In this document: positions 1 through 6,649 of the stretch, in pieces
Position numbering within the stretch: the first letter of the stretch is position 1
Layout: each line of letters begins with the position of its first letter
DNA from: JAEDES01 sp045649455
Lineage (GTDB): Bacteria > Bacillota_I > Bacilli_A > RF39 > UBA660
DNA: 9,562 nt
Assembly: GCA_045649455.1 (NCBI GenBank)
Contig: JAZRPV010000013.1
Span: 1-9,562, forward strand
Direction: 5' to 3'
Made by a program: the position numbers and the translations under genes
Notes under the pieces: generated by a model
What the model saw: the letters and a program-made list of their open reading frames with translations, nothing else
What the model was told of the DNA's origin: nothing
The model's database searches: none

Positions 1-1972
1 AAATATTATTGCATTCTGGACAAAATTCATTAATTGGTTCATCCCAATACGCAGTTTTACAAGTTGGATAATTATCACATCCATAAAATACTTTTTTACG
101 TTTTGTAACTTTTTCAATAATATTACCTTTATCACAATTAGGACATTTGATAATTATCTTTTTTTCTTTTTCTTCTTTTTTTATAAACTTACAAGTTGGA
201 TAATTACTGCATGCAGTAAATTCACCAAATCTTCCTTTTCTAATTACTAAATCATTTCCGCATTCTGGACAAACTTCACCAGTCTTCTCAGCCTCTTTTT
301 TCTCCATATTAGAAAATGCATCTTTAACTAATGGTTCAAATTTTTCATAAAAATCCTTTAATAATTTTATGTTATCTAATTTATCTTCTGCAATTTCATC
401 TAAAGAAGTTTCCATATTAGCAGTATATTCAACATTAATTAAATTAGCAAAAAATTCTTGTAATTTATCAGTAGTTTCAATTCCAATACTAGTAGGCTTA
501 AACTTCTTATCAACTAATTCAACATAATCTCTTTCTTTAATAGTATCAATTGTCTTAGCATAAGTAGATGGTCTACCAATACCCAACTCTTCCATTTCCT
601 TAATAAGTTTTGCTTCACTATATCTACTAGGTGGAGCTGTAAAATGTTGACTAGCTTCAACATCATTACTTACTAAAGAACCATTTTCGTCAAATTCAGG
701 AAGAATCTTATCTTCACTACTTTCATAATCTTTATATACTTTTAAGTATCCATCAAAGATTAAAATAGAACCAGTAGTCTTAAATTTATAATCATTATTA
801 TCAAAAACTACAGTAGTTTGATTAACCTTAGCATCTGCCATTAATGAAGCTAAAGCTCTTTTATAAATCATACTATATAGTTTAAATTCATCATTACTTA
901 AATATTGTTTAATCTTAGTAGGTTCTCTCATTATACTTGTAGGTCTAATCGCTTCATGAGCATCTTGTACATTATCATTCTTTTTAGCAGATTTAACATA
1001 ACCTACATAATTCTTACCAAAATTCTCTTCAATATAATGCATTGCAGGTCCAATAAATTGATCAGATAAACGAATTGAATCTGTTCTCATATAAGTAATT
1101 AATCCGACAGTCTCACTACCTAAATCAATACCTTCATATAACTTTTGAGCAATACTCATAGTCTTCTTAGCAGCAAAACCTAATTTAGTAGAAGCTTCTT
1201 GTTGTAATGTAGAAGTTGTAAAAGGTAATTTACTCTTCTTAGCTTTTTCTTTCTTTTCAACACTCTCTACTACATAAGTATCAGAAATTTCTCCAAGTAC
1301 TTTATCTGCATCTTCTTTAATGTGTAATTCAATATCTTCATTTTTATATTTAAATAATTCAGATTCAAATTCTCCAAAGTTAGTAGTAATAGTCCAATAC
1401 TCTTCAGGAACAAATGCTTCAATTTCTCTTTCACGATCAACAATTAATTTTAAAGCTACACTTTGTACACGTCCAGCACTCTTCGCACCAATTTTACTTT
1501 GTAATAATTTAGATAATCTAAATCCAATAATTCTGTCCAGTATTCTTCTTGTTTCTTGACTATGTACTAAATTATCATCAATAACAGTAGGATTATTAAT
1601 AGCTTCAATTACTTTATCTTTAGTAATTTCATGAAATAAAACTCTTTTATAATTCTTATCTTTAATACCTAAAGCATCTTTTAAATGCCATGCAATAGCT
1701 TCTCCCTCACGATCAGGGTCGCTTGCAAGATATACAAGTTCACTATCTTTAACATCTTTCTTTAATTCTTTAATAACATTAGTTTTACCTTTAATCGCAA
1801 CATAATTAGGAGTAAAACCATTCTCTATATCAACACCTAATCCAAATTGACCAGTAGTAGATAAATCTCTAATATGTCCCTTAGAAGAAACAACTTTAAA
1901 ATCACTACCTAAATACTTTTCAATAGTCTTACTTTTACTAGGACTTTCCACTATCACTAATTTTTTTGCCAT
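1..1972 (-). CDS. topA: DNA topoisomerase I (type IA), 3' end cut by window edge
   Basis: Relaxes negatively supercoiled DNA by transient single-strand breakage through a 5'-phosphotyrosine link. The frame is open from ATG at 1970-1972 to the left edge, giving 657 residues. The Toprim domain shows E9 in the N-terminal KKLVIVESPSK and the acidic motif DPDRE at 85-89. The catalytic Tyr is Y294 in LITYMRTDS, and HEAIRPT follows. Zinc-ribbon repeats lie at the C terminus: C568/C571/C588/C594, C610/C613/C632/C638, and a third beginning C651/C654 that is cut off. Bacillus TopA is about 690 residues, so roughly 35 are missing. The start is supported by AAGGG at 1984-1988 and by the motif position. 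The gene lies 100 nt downstream of rnhB with its own promoter-like sequence. Identification is essentially certain. Confidence 0.97.
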   Translation of the reverse strand, partial: MAKKLVIVESPSKSKTIEKYLGSDFKVVSSKGHIRDLSTTGQFGLGVDIENGFTPNYVAIKGKTNVIKELKKDVKDSELVYLASDPDREGEAIAWHLKDALGIKDKNYKRVLFHEITKDKVIEAINNPTVIDDNLVHSQETRRILDRIIGFRLSKLLQSKIGAKSAGRVQSVALKLIVDREREIEAFVPEEYWTITTNFGEFESELFKYKNEDIELHIKEDADKVLGEISDTYVVESVEKKEKAKKSKLPFTTSTLQQEASTKLGFAAKKTMSIAQKLYEGIDLGSETVGLITYMRTDSIRLSDQFIGPAMHYIEENFGKNYVGYVKSAKKNDNVQDAHEAIRPTSIMREPTKIKQYLSNDEFKLYSMIYKRALASLMADAKVNQTTVVFDNNDYKFKTTGSILIFDGYLKVYKDYESSEDKILPEFDENGSLVSNDVEASQHFTAPPSRYSEAKLIKEMEELGIGRPSTYAKTIDTIKERDYVELVDKKFKPTSIGIETTDKLQEFFANLINVEYTANMETSLDEIAEDKLDNIKLLKDFYEKFEPLVKDAFSNMEKKEAEKTGEVCPECGNDLVIRKGRFGEFTACSNYPTCKFIKKEEKEKKIIIKCPNCDKGNIIEKVTKRKKVFYGCDNYPTCKTAYWDEPINEFCPECNNI

Positions 1973-1997
1973 AACTCACACATCCCTTACAAAATTT

Positions 1998-2026
1998 ACT
2001 TTACTTGCATTAACTATTTTTGTCAA
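1998..2026 (-). promoter_or_regulatory. Candidate sigma-A promoter for topA
   Basis: On the minus strand a perfect -35 TTGACA (2021-2026) is followed after 17 nt by TAAAGT (1998-2003), which matches TATAAT at four of six positions. The predicted start near 1991 gives a leader of about 19 nt carrying the SD AAGGG (1984-1988). An alternative AT-rich -10 (TATTAT/TATAAA) lies farther upstream near 2035-2046 but lacks a clear partner. This is sequence inference only. Confidence 0.5.
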
Positions 2027-2072
2027 CACATTATCTATTTATATAATACTCATCAAAATCAAAAAAATTTAA

Positions 2073-2699
2073 TTATTTATGATTTTCTATATAATTTTTT
2101 ACAGGACCATAACTTCTTCTATGTTCTGGAAGTATTCCATATTCTAATATTGCTTCTAAATGTTTCTTTGTAGGATACCCCTTATTCTTTTTAAAATCAT
2201 ACATAGGAAATTTCTCATCTAATTCATCTAGCATTCTATCTCTTGTAACTTTTGCAATAACACTTGCTGCACTTATAGTAATACTCTTTAAATCACCTTT
2301 AATAATAGATGTTGTTGGAATATCTAATTCAAGTGGCATAGCATCTATTAATATATGTTCTATCTTACAATTCTTTTTACAGTTTTCAATTGCTTCTTTC
2401 ATAGCAAGTTTAGTCGCCTCATATATATTAACTTCATCAATTTTCTTTTCAGATATAATCCCTACTCCTACACCTAATGCAATTCTATTTATTTCATCAA
2501 AGAAGAAATCTCTTTTCTTTTCACTTAACTTTTTAGAATCAGTTAATCCATCTAAATTAAATTCACTAGGTAATACAACACAAGCTGCTACAACTGGTCC
2601 AACTAAAGGTCCACGTCCAACTTCATCAACTCCCGCTATAAATGTAATACCCTTTTCTCTTAATTCTCTTTCATACATATAATTATCTATCTTTTCCAT
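2073..2699 (-). CDS. rnhB: Ribonuclease HII
   Basis: Cleaves the RNA strand of RNA-DNA hybrids and nicks 5' of single ribonucleotides in DNA, starting ribonucleotide excision repair. The 208-residue product has the full family signature. AGVDEVGRGPLVGPV gives catalytic D25 and E26, and DSKKL is at 54-58. LIDAMP gives D119, and KGD gives D136, followed by SAASVIAKVTRD. The conserved C-terminal GYPTKKH and HRRSYGPV are also present. Length is normal for the family (about 200-260). The ATG at 2697-2699 has GGAG (2708-2711) at 8 nt spacing. It lies between an rbgA unit and topA, the usual Bacilli neighbourhood. An extended -10 right upstream suggests its own promoter behind the preceding unit's terminator. 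No convincing terminator separates it from topA. Confidence 0.97.
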   Translation of the reverse strand: MEKIDNYMYERELREKGITFIAGVDEVGRGPLVGPVVAACVVLPSEFNLDGLTDSKKLSEKKRDFFFDEINRIALGVGVGIISEKKIDEVNIYEATKLAMKEAIENCKKNCKIEHILIDAMPLELDIPTTSIIKGDLKSITISAASVIAKVTRDRMLDELDEKFPMYDFKKNKGYPTKKHLEAILEYGILPEHRRSYGPVKNYIENHK

Positions 2700-2718
2700 A
2701 TTATCAACTCCAATTATT

Positions 2719-2727
2719 ATCTTAACA
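2719..2727 (-). promoter_or_regulatory. Extended -10 element upstream of rnhB
   Basis: The minus strand reads TGTTAAGAT, a TGn extended -10 with hexamer TAAGAT (five of six to TATAAT). It sits directly after the T-tract of the hairpin at 2738-2763. The expected start near 2711-2712 would place the SD GGAG (2708-2711) at the very 5' end of a leader of about 13 nt. No good -35 is visible; that position falls at the hairpin. The same arrangement recurs at three other junctions here. Confidence 0.5.
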
Positions 2728-2763
2728 TAAAAAGAAAAATTTACGTAACACTTTACGTAAATT
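2728..2763 (-). terminator. Rho-independent terminator of the rbgA unit
   Basis: A perfect 11-bp inverted repeat has arms at 2738-2748 and 2753-2763 and a 4-nt loop at 2749-2752. On the minus strand it is followed by TTTCTTTTTA (2728-2737). The stem is AT-rich with only two G-C pairs, so its strength is uncertain. The T-tract is on the minus-strand side only, which fits termination of the 254-residue gene. That gene's TAA stop (2762-2764) overlaps the first arm. Confidence 0.65.
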
Positions 2764-3526
2764 ATCTAAGTATCTTTTCCAATTTCTTATGAGCAACCTC
2801 ATCATATCTTTTATATCCATCCATATCTACTCTACTTAAATCAAACTTTCTAGAGCGAGCCATTCTCAAAATAACTCTTTCTAAATCAACATCTAAGTAG
2901 CTACGAAGTATCTCTTCAAACTGAGGATATTTTATAATAAATTTTTGATAATCTTCAATCGTTCTAAATATATGGAAATCAGCCACATAATGTTCTCCAA
3001 AAATCTCATCAAAACTTTGTTCATAATCAAACATCTTACTCATATGAATTTCTCCATTAGGATGAAACTCATAATATATATTATTAGGTCTATCCATCTG
3101 ACCGGAATAAATATCAAGTCCATATACTTCTAATAATTCATTAAGTAATTCTTCTCTATTTTTATCACTAGGACACATTTCTAATAAATCATCAAATGTT
3201 CCAAAATCATCATAAATAGGAAGATTAGGTCCAGTAAAATATTTAACTCCTGGTTCTTTAAAATCAAAAGAACCAACTCTTATAGCCATACATTTATCAA
3301 AGAAATTCTTAATCTTAAATGTATTCTCTTTACTATCAAATAATACTGGATAATAATGAACACTTCTAATTCCTCTAATACCAGCAAGTTCTTCACCAAT
3401 AAATTCATTAAGATCAAAGTCTTTATGATAAATCACTGGCATTCCTGCAAGATCAGCAAACCCTTCATTTCTCTTTTTAGCAATTAATACTGGAGTATCT
3501 TCTCTAATAACTTCAAAATCATGCAT
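2762..3526 (-). CDS. Unknown protein coupled to rbgA
   Basis: A 254-residue soluble protein that I do not recognise. It has no signal peptide or membrane segment and is rich in charged and aromatic residues. Conspicuous stretches that could be conserved are ELAGIRGIRSVHYYP (46-60), FTGPNLPIYDDFGTFDD (97-113) and QMDRPNNIYYEFHPNGEIH (143-161), the last followed by MSKMFDYE. The pattern suggests a mixed alpha/beta fold with a helical, basic C terminus, but no catalytic motif can be assigned. Its ATG (3524-3526) shares one base with the rbgA stop (TAATG), and no clear SD precedes it, so translation probably depends on reinitiation after rbgA. It ends at a hairpin terminator before rnhB. The tight coupling suggests co-expression with RbgA. 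Function is unknown. Confidence 0.9.
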   Translation of the reverse strand: MHDFEVIREDTPVLIAKKRNEGFADLAGMPVIYHKDFDLNEFIGEELAGIRGIRSVHYYPVLFDSKENTFKIKNFFDKCMAIRVGSFDFKEPGVKYFTGPNLPIYDDFGTFDDLLEMCPSDKNREELLNELLEVYGLDIYSGQMDRPNNIYYEFHPNGEIHMSKMFDYEQSFDEIFGEHYVADFHIFRTIEDYQKFIIKYPQFEEILRSYLDVDLERVILRMARSRKFDLSRVDMDGYKRYDEVAHKKLEKILR

Positions 3527-4413
3527 TATTTTAATCTATCAAATGTAATATCACCGAAATAACCATTCTTTAAATCGCGAACAATTATATTTGAAACTTT
3601 ATCATAATCAGCAACTCCACCTCTAGTTAAAGCACCACGTCTTGCAGCAATCATATCATAACATTCAATATAATCTTCATCTAATTCAGTAATACCATAT
3701 CTTTCTTCTAACTTTTCAGGGTAAAGTTCAAATAATTTTCTAAGTACAAATATAGCAATCTCATCAATATTTAATATTTCTTCTTTTATAGAAGATAAAC
3801 AAGCAAGTACATGAGCAGCTTCTTGATCTTCCATCTTAGGCCAAAGTATACCTGGAGAGTCAAGCAATTCTAAATCTTTATTAATTCTAATCCAACTTAA
3901 ACTCTTAGTAAACCCAGGAGTATTTCCAACTCCAGCTGCCTTCTTACCAACTAATCTATTAATTAAAGTTGATTTACCTGCATTAGGTATTCCTACTATT
4001 AATACTCTACCTGCTCTTGGCATTAATCCTTTTTCTTTACGTTTGTTATTAACATCAACCATTAAACTATTAGTAACATCTATAATCTTTTTAACACCAG
4101 AATTATTATTACTCATTAAATCTACTGGAATAACTTTATATCCAAGAGATTCATAATATTTAATAATTTTATCTGTTTCTTCTTTATCACAAAGATCATA
4201 CTTAGTCATAACCATAATTCTAGGTTTATCTTTAATTAAATCATCTATATCAACTATCTTAGAAGATAAAGGCATTCTAGCATCAACAACTTCATAAACT
4301 ACATCAATTAGATTTAATTTCTCACTAATTTCTCTCTTAGTCTTAGCCATATGACCAGGATACCAGTTAATATAATTTTTAGTATAACCATTTACATTAT
4401 CTTTCTTAGACAT
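3526..4413 (-). CDS. rbgA: Ribosome biogenesis GTPase RbgA (YlqF)
   Basis: A circularly permuted GTPase needed for late assembly of the 50S subunit in Bacilli. The 295-residue product begins with the family hallmark INWYPGHMAKTKREI (15-29). The permuted motif order is visible: G4 TKYD (70-73), a G5-like stretch near 98-103, G1 GIPNAGKST (141-149), G2 Thr in GNTPGFT (T165), then G3 DSPG (185-188). A helical C-terminal RNA-binding region follows (about 200-295). Length is close to B. subtilis RbgA (about 280). The ATG at 4411-4413 has the SD GGGAG (4421-4425) at 7 nt. It heads a two-gene unit with the overlapping 254-residue gene, behind an extended -10 element. The neighbouring rnhB and topA match Bacilli gene order. 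Confidence 0.96.
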   Translation of the reverse strand: MSKKDNVNGYTKNYINWYPGHMAKTKREISEKLNLIDVVYEVVDARMPLSSKIVDIDDLIKDKPRIMVMTKYDLCDKEETDKIIKYYESLGYKVIPVDLMSNNNSGVKKIIDVTNSLMVDVNNKRKEKGLMPRAGRVLIVGIPNAGKSTLINRLVGKKAAGVGNTPGFTKSLSWIRINKDLELLDSPGILWPKMEDQEAAHVLACLSSIKEEILNIDEIAIFVLRKLFELYPEKLEERYGITELDEDYIECYDMIAARRGALTRGGVADYDKVSNIIVRDLKNGYFGDITFDRLK

Positions 4414-4436
4414 AATATCACTCCCAATTCCTCTTA

Positions 4437-4445
4437 ATTATAACA
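4437..4445 (-). promoter_or_regulatory. Extended -10 promoter element for rbgA
   Basis: The minus strand reads TGTTATAAT: a consensus TATAAT (4437-4442) with an extended TGn. It lies directly after the T-run of the hairpin terminator at 4446-4468. At 17 nt spacing the -35 would be TAGAGA (4460-4465), inside the hairpin and only a four-of-six match. The predicted start near 4430 gives a leader of about 17 nt with SD GGGAG. Confidence 0.6.
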
Positions 4446-4468
4446 TAAAAGAGTAGATTTCTCTACTC
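4446..4468 (-). terminator. Hairpin terminator with GAAA loop, end of HD-gene unit
   Basis: On the minus strand GAGTAGA-GAAA-TCTACTC (arms 4462-4468 and 4451-4457) is followed by TTTTAT. It is a perfect 7-bp stem with a GNRA-type tetraloop and a short T-run, placed 36 nt after the stop of the upstream gene. Its arms nearly match the terminator at 5700-5723. The short T-run makes strength uncertain. Confidence 0.6.
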
Positions 4469-4504
4469 CCTACTCATTAACATCTAATAATTTTAAACAA
4501 ATAT

Positions 4505-4813
4505 TTAAAAAATACCTTTATTATATTTAAACATTGCATAAAAAATCAAAACAAACCCAATCGCAAGACCAATAATCAATATAATATTACTTATATTAGC
4601 ATAATTAAAAAAAGTAAATAAACCTGCTATTATTATTGTAATTCCAATAATAATACTTCCTAATCCAACTTTTTTACCATATGGGATTTTATCTTCTTCT
4701 CTCACTCTTTTTCTATGATAAGAATGTAATAAAGATATATTTCCCTTCATATTAAACGAACCAAGAATTATCACTATTAAACCAACTATTATTTGTACTA
4801 TAAATTCTTTCAT
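4505..4813 (-). CDS. Small three-helix membrane protein, unknown
   Basis: A 102-residue protein with three predicted membrane segments (about 4-20, 48-69 and 75-95). A conserved-looking hydrophilic loop (21-47) contains NMKGNISLLHSYHRKRV. The basic loop is probably cytoplasmic, putting the N terminus outside. I cannot name the family with confidence; the shape resembles small uncharacterised membrane families common in Firmicutes. The start is set at ATG 4811-4813 because AAAGGTGAT lies 8 nt upstream. A GTG three codons earlier (4820-4822) overlaps that SD and is rejected. It is last in a unit with the 83-residue protein (21 nt gap) and the HD phosphohydrolase, and a hairpin terminator follows. 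Function is unknown. Confidence 0.85.
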   Translation of the reverse strand: MKEFIVQIIVGLIVIILGSFNMKGNISLLHSYHRKRVREEDKIPYGKKVGLGSIIIGITIIIAGLFTFFNYANISNIILIIGLAIGFVLIFYAMFKYNKGIF

Positions 4814-4834
4814 ACCTATCACCTTTATTAATTA

Positions 4835-5086
4835 TTATTTTTTATTATCTAAATATTCATGAGCCAAAATATCTTTTAAAACAAGCATCGCATCTAATTC
4901 ACTATATCCATATTCTTGTTGAAGTAAACTAAGTAATTTCCTAATTTCTTTAGAATACTTACTAATATCAACTTCACTTTGATACTTCTTCAAAATAGGA
5001 TATTTTGTACTCCAAGCCTTTGTCCAATTAACTTTTTCTTGGTTTTTTTCATTTGTATTTTTTATTATTTTCTCAATAGATTTCAT
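4835..5086 (-). CDS. Unknown small soluble protein (83 aa)
   Basis: A small hydrophilic protein of 83 residues that I do not recognise. The N-terminal half is Lys/Asn-rich with WTKAWSTKYPILKKYQ (21-36). The C-terminal half looks helical (about 44-79) and ends in ELDAMLVLKDILAHEYL, a shape suited to a protein-protein interaction domain. There are no cysteines, membrane segments or recognisable catalytic motifs. The ATG at 5084-5086 has AGAGG (5095-5099) at 8 nt, a good SD, which supports a real gene despite the small size. It lies 21 nt after the HD gene and 21 nt before the membrane protein on the same strand, so co-transcription is likely. A partner role for the HD enzyme is possible but unsupported beyond position. 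Confidence 0.8.
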   Translation of the reverse strand: MKSIEKIIKNTNEKNQEKVNWTKAWSTKYPILKKYQSEVDISKYSKEIRKLLSLLQQEYGYSELDAMLVLKDILAHEYLDNKK

Positions 5087-5107
5087 ATTCTAAACCTCTA
5101 TAAATTT

Positions 5108-5668
5108 CTATCTCAATATATCTTTAGCAGCTTCATATCTACTTTTAACAAGAACTTTTCCTTTTTCACTCATCTTATTATAACTTCTATCAAGTTTATC
5201 CATAACAAACTTACTACCTTCATCAATAGATAAACCTTTCTCTCTATAAACCATACTTAACAAAGAAGGAATACTATAAAAATGTGCCATTGCATCACTA
5301 TCAGCAATACATATTTCTTCTGGAGATATCTTATCCATCAAAACACTACCTCTATGATTTAAAATACATTTCTTAATTAATTCAATTCTTTCAATTGGAT
5401 AATTCTCTCTTAATAAAAGTTCTTCCGCAATCTCCGCTCCAATAATATGATGTTCTTCTGTAAAACTAGCATCAGTAACACTTGCAATATCATGTAATAA
5501 TGCAGCAAGTGAAACTATCTCAAGATCTGCTCCATATTCAGAAGCATACTTCTTCGCAAGTTCATAAACTATTTTTATATGATGATCCCATGCTCCAATA
5601 CCATATACATTAGTTGGCGCCATACATCTTTGTTTAACATCACTATAAATAATCTTTTCTAATATCAT
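5108..5668 (-). CDS. HD-domain metal-dependent phosphohydrolase
   Basis: A 186-residue cytoplasmic protein with the HD superfamily pattern. WDHHIKIV supplies H29/H30, ALLHDIA the H59-D60 dyad, EEHHIIGAEIA H73/H74, NHRGS H105, and IADSDAM the distal Asp (D123 or D125). These residues bind divalent metal, and family members hydrolyse phosphate esters of nucleotides and related compounds. The exact substrate cannot be told. It covers the whole HD domain without extra domains, so it is not RelA/SpoT or a tRNA nucleotidyltransferase. The ATG at 5666-5668 has GGAAGTG (5674-5680) upstream and an extended -10 just before that, so it should be the first gene of its unit. Downstream are the 83-residue and three-helix proteins. 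Confidence 0.9.
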   Translation of the reverse strand: MILEKIIYSDVKQRCMAPTNVYGIGAWDHHIKIVYELAKKYASEYGADLEIVSLAALLHDIASVTDASFTEEHHIIGAEIAEELLLRENYPIERIELIKKCILNHRGSVLMDKISPEEICIADSDAMAHFYSIPSLLSMVYREKGLSIDEGSKFVMDKLDRSYNKMSEKGKVLVKSRYEAAKDILR

Positions 5669-5691
5669 ATTATCACTTCCAATCGAAAACT

Positions 5692-5700
5692 ATTATAACA
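5692..5700 (-). promoter_or_regulatory. Extended -10 promoter element for HD gene
   Basis: The minus strand reads TGTTATAAT (TATAAT at 5692-5697), sharing its first T with the T-run of the preceding terminator. A -35 at 17 nt spacing would fall in the hairpin (TAGAGT), a weak match. The predicted start near 5685 gives a leader of about 17 nt, mostly SD (GGAAGTG, 5674-5680). Confidence 0.6.
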
Positions 5701-5723
5701 AAAAAGAATAGATTACTCTACTC
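5700..5723 (-). terminator. Terminator overlapping the end of the HAD gene
   Basis: The minus strand has GAGTAGA-GTAA-TCTATTC (arms 5717-5723 and 5706-5712, with one G-T wobble), then TTTTTT. The 5' arm is the last coding sequence of the HAD gene (Arg-Val-Glu), and the TAA stop (5713-5715) forms most of the tetraloop. The arms nearly match those at 4451-4468. Confidence 0.7.
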
Positions 5724-6312
5724 TAATACCATTATTTTTCATATCTAAATATAATTCATCTATATTATCATTAAAAATAAATCCTTTAAAACCATATTCA
5801 TTTCCAATCTTAATATTAACTTCTTTATCATCTATAAAATAACATTCTCTAGATTCTAACTTAAACTTATCAATAAATATCTCAAACAACTTTCTATCTC
5901 TTTTTAATGTTCCATATTCACATGAAAATAAATATCCATCAACTATATCAAATAATTTATTATTCTTAAAAAACTCAAAGAAATCATTATTATTATCAGA
6001 AAAAATATAAACATTATAATTATTATTTTTTAGTTTCTTTATCATATCAATTAATCCCATATTAATTTTACGATACTTATAATAATGAACAAGATAATCC
6101 TTATAAATATCTAAATCACCAGAAAAATTACATTCATTGTATTTATCTTCTAAAGATCCAATACCCATATCTAATTTTTCCCAATTATCAAAAAATATTT
6201 TTAAGTCATTATAAACATCTTCATCTATATCAATATCATCTAATACAGAAATTGGCGTACCTTTTAAAATAACACTACCTAAATCAAATATTATATTTTT
6301 AATATTAATCAC
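5713..6312 (-). CDS. HAD-superfamily hydrolase (YihX-like phosphatase)
   Basis: A HAD phosphatase of about 196-199 residues in the cytoplasm. Motif I is IIFDLGSVIL with nucleophile D10; the usual second Asp is Gly (G12), as in the active sugar-phosphatase YihX (DLGNV). Motif II is YIFSDNN (S105). The motif III Lys is K137 in GTLKRDRKLFEIF, where the customary KPD is altered. Motif IV is YFIDDKEVNIKIG (D161/D162). An alpha-helical cap lies between about 18 and 90. The substrate is unknown, possibly a phosphorylated sugar or metabolite. The start is uncertain: GTG at 6310-6312 is embedded in the SD-like AGGGGTGAT, whereas an ATT at 6301-6303 sits 8 nt after the GGGG and would give a typical MKNIIFDLG start. 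The upstream membrane-protein gene's stop overlaps. It is the last gene of its unit. Confidence 0.88.
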   Translation of the reverse strand: MINIKNIIFDLGSVILKGTPISVLDDIDIDEDVYNDLKIFFDNWEKLDMGIGSLEDKYNECNFSGDLDIYKDYLVHYYKYRKINMGLIDMIKKLKNNNYNVYIFSDNNNDFFEFFKNNKLFDIVDGYLFSCEYGTLKRDRKLFEIFIDKFKLESRECYFIDDKEVNIKIGNEYGFKGFIFNDNIDELYLDMKNNGIRVE

Positions 6313-6640
6313 CCCTAAACTTATTACTAATAAAATTAATACCTAAACCAATAATCATCCCAATACTTGAAATAACCAAATACCAAATAGAATGAATCAA
6401 AGCAGATTCATTATAATAAATAAATATTGATGGAATAAACAATATAGAAATAACTACTGGATATAAATACTTAATTCTATTTTTAGAAATAAAACTTAAT
6501 ACAAAAGATAATCCAAATGTAGAAAGTATAATTAATAAAACCATTCCCATCGCATCAGTAGGTCCTGCAAACAACGGAAATATATAAAACATAAATAATT
6601 GCAATAACAAAATAATAATTTCTTTTAAATATTTTTTCAT
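6305..6640 (-). CDS. Small four-helix membrane protein, unknown
   Basis: A 111-residue hydrophobic protein with about four membrane segments (7-25, 30-51, 57-76 and 82-105), a short basic N terminus (MKKYLK) and a charged C terminus (NKFRGD). I do not recognise the family. FPLFAGPTDAMGMV (21-34) is the most distinctive loop. The start is ATG 6638-6640, with GGAG (6646-6649) at 5 nt; an in-frame TTG at 6653-6655 lies before that SD and is rejected. The stop codon of the methyltransferase gene (TAG, 6649-6651) overlaps the SD. This gene's own stop (6305-6307) lies beside the start of the HAD gene, so the three genes are tightly packed and probably translated together. Function is unknown. Confidence 0.85.
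   Translation of the reverse strand: MKKYLKEIIILLLQLFMFYIFPLFAGPTDAMGMVLLIILSTFGLSFVLSFISKNRIKYLYPVVISILFIPSIFIYYNESALIHSIWYLVISSIGMIIGLGINFISNKFRGD
6312..6316 (-). promoter_or_regulatory. SD that argues for an ATT start of the HAD gene
   Basis: The minus strand reads AGGGGTGAT at this point, close to the consensus AGGAGGTGAT. The first codon at normal spacing (8 nt after GGGG) is ATT at 6301-6303. The only conventional start, GTG 6310-6312, overlaps the SD itself and has no good SD upstream. Confidence 0.5.
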
Positions 6641-6645
6641 ATCTT

Positions 6646-6649
6646 CTCC
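6646..6649 (-). promoter_or_regulatory. SD setting the start of the 111-aa membrane protein
   Basis: GGAG, within TAGGAG, lies 5 nt before ATG 6638-6640 and after the in-frame TTG (6653-6655). The ATG is therefore the start. The SD overlaps the TAG stop of the upstream gene. Confidence 0.7.

Noticed and set aside
1320..1559. Plus-strand 79-residue frame inside topA
   Set aside because: It lies opposite the conserved type IA topoisomerase coding sequence and has no recognisable motif; its composition follows from AT-rich antisense.
2033..2072. Possible terminator after rnhB
   Set aside because: A loose pairing of AAAATCA with TGATTTT has a loop near 18 nt and no T-tract after it; too weak to call.
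2945..3133. Plus-strand 62-residue frame inside the 254-residue gene
   Set aside because: Antisense shadow of a well-supported gene; no SD of quality and low-complexity content.
4979..5233. Plus-strand 84-residue frame across the HD/83-aa gene boundary
   Set aside because: It overlaps two genes with good SDs and is Phe/Ile-rich, as expected from antisense of Lys- and Asn-rich coding.
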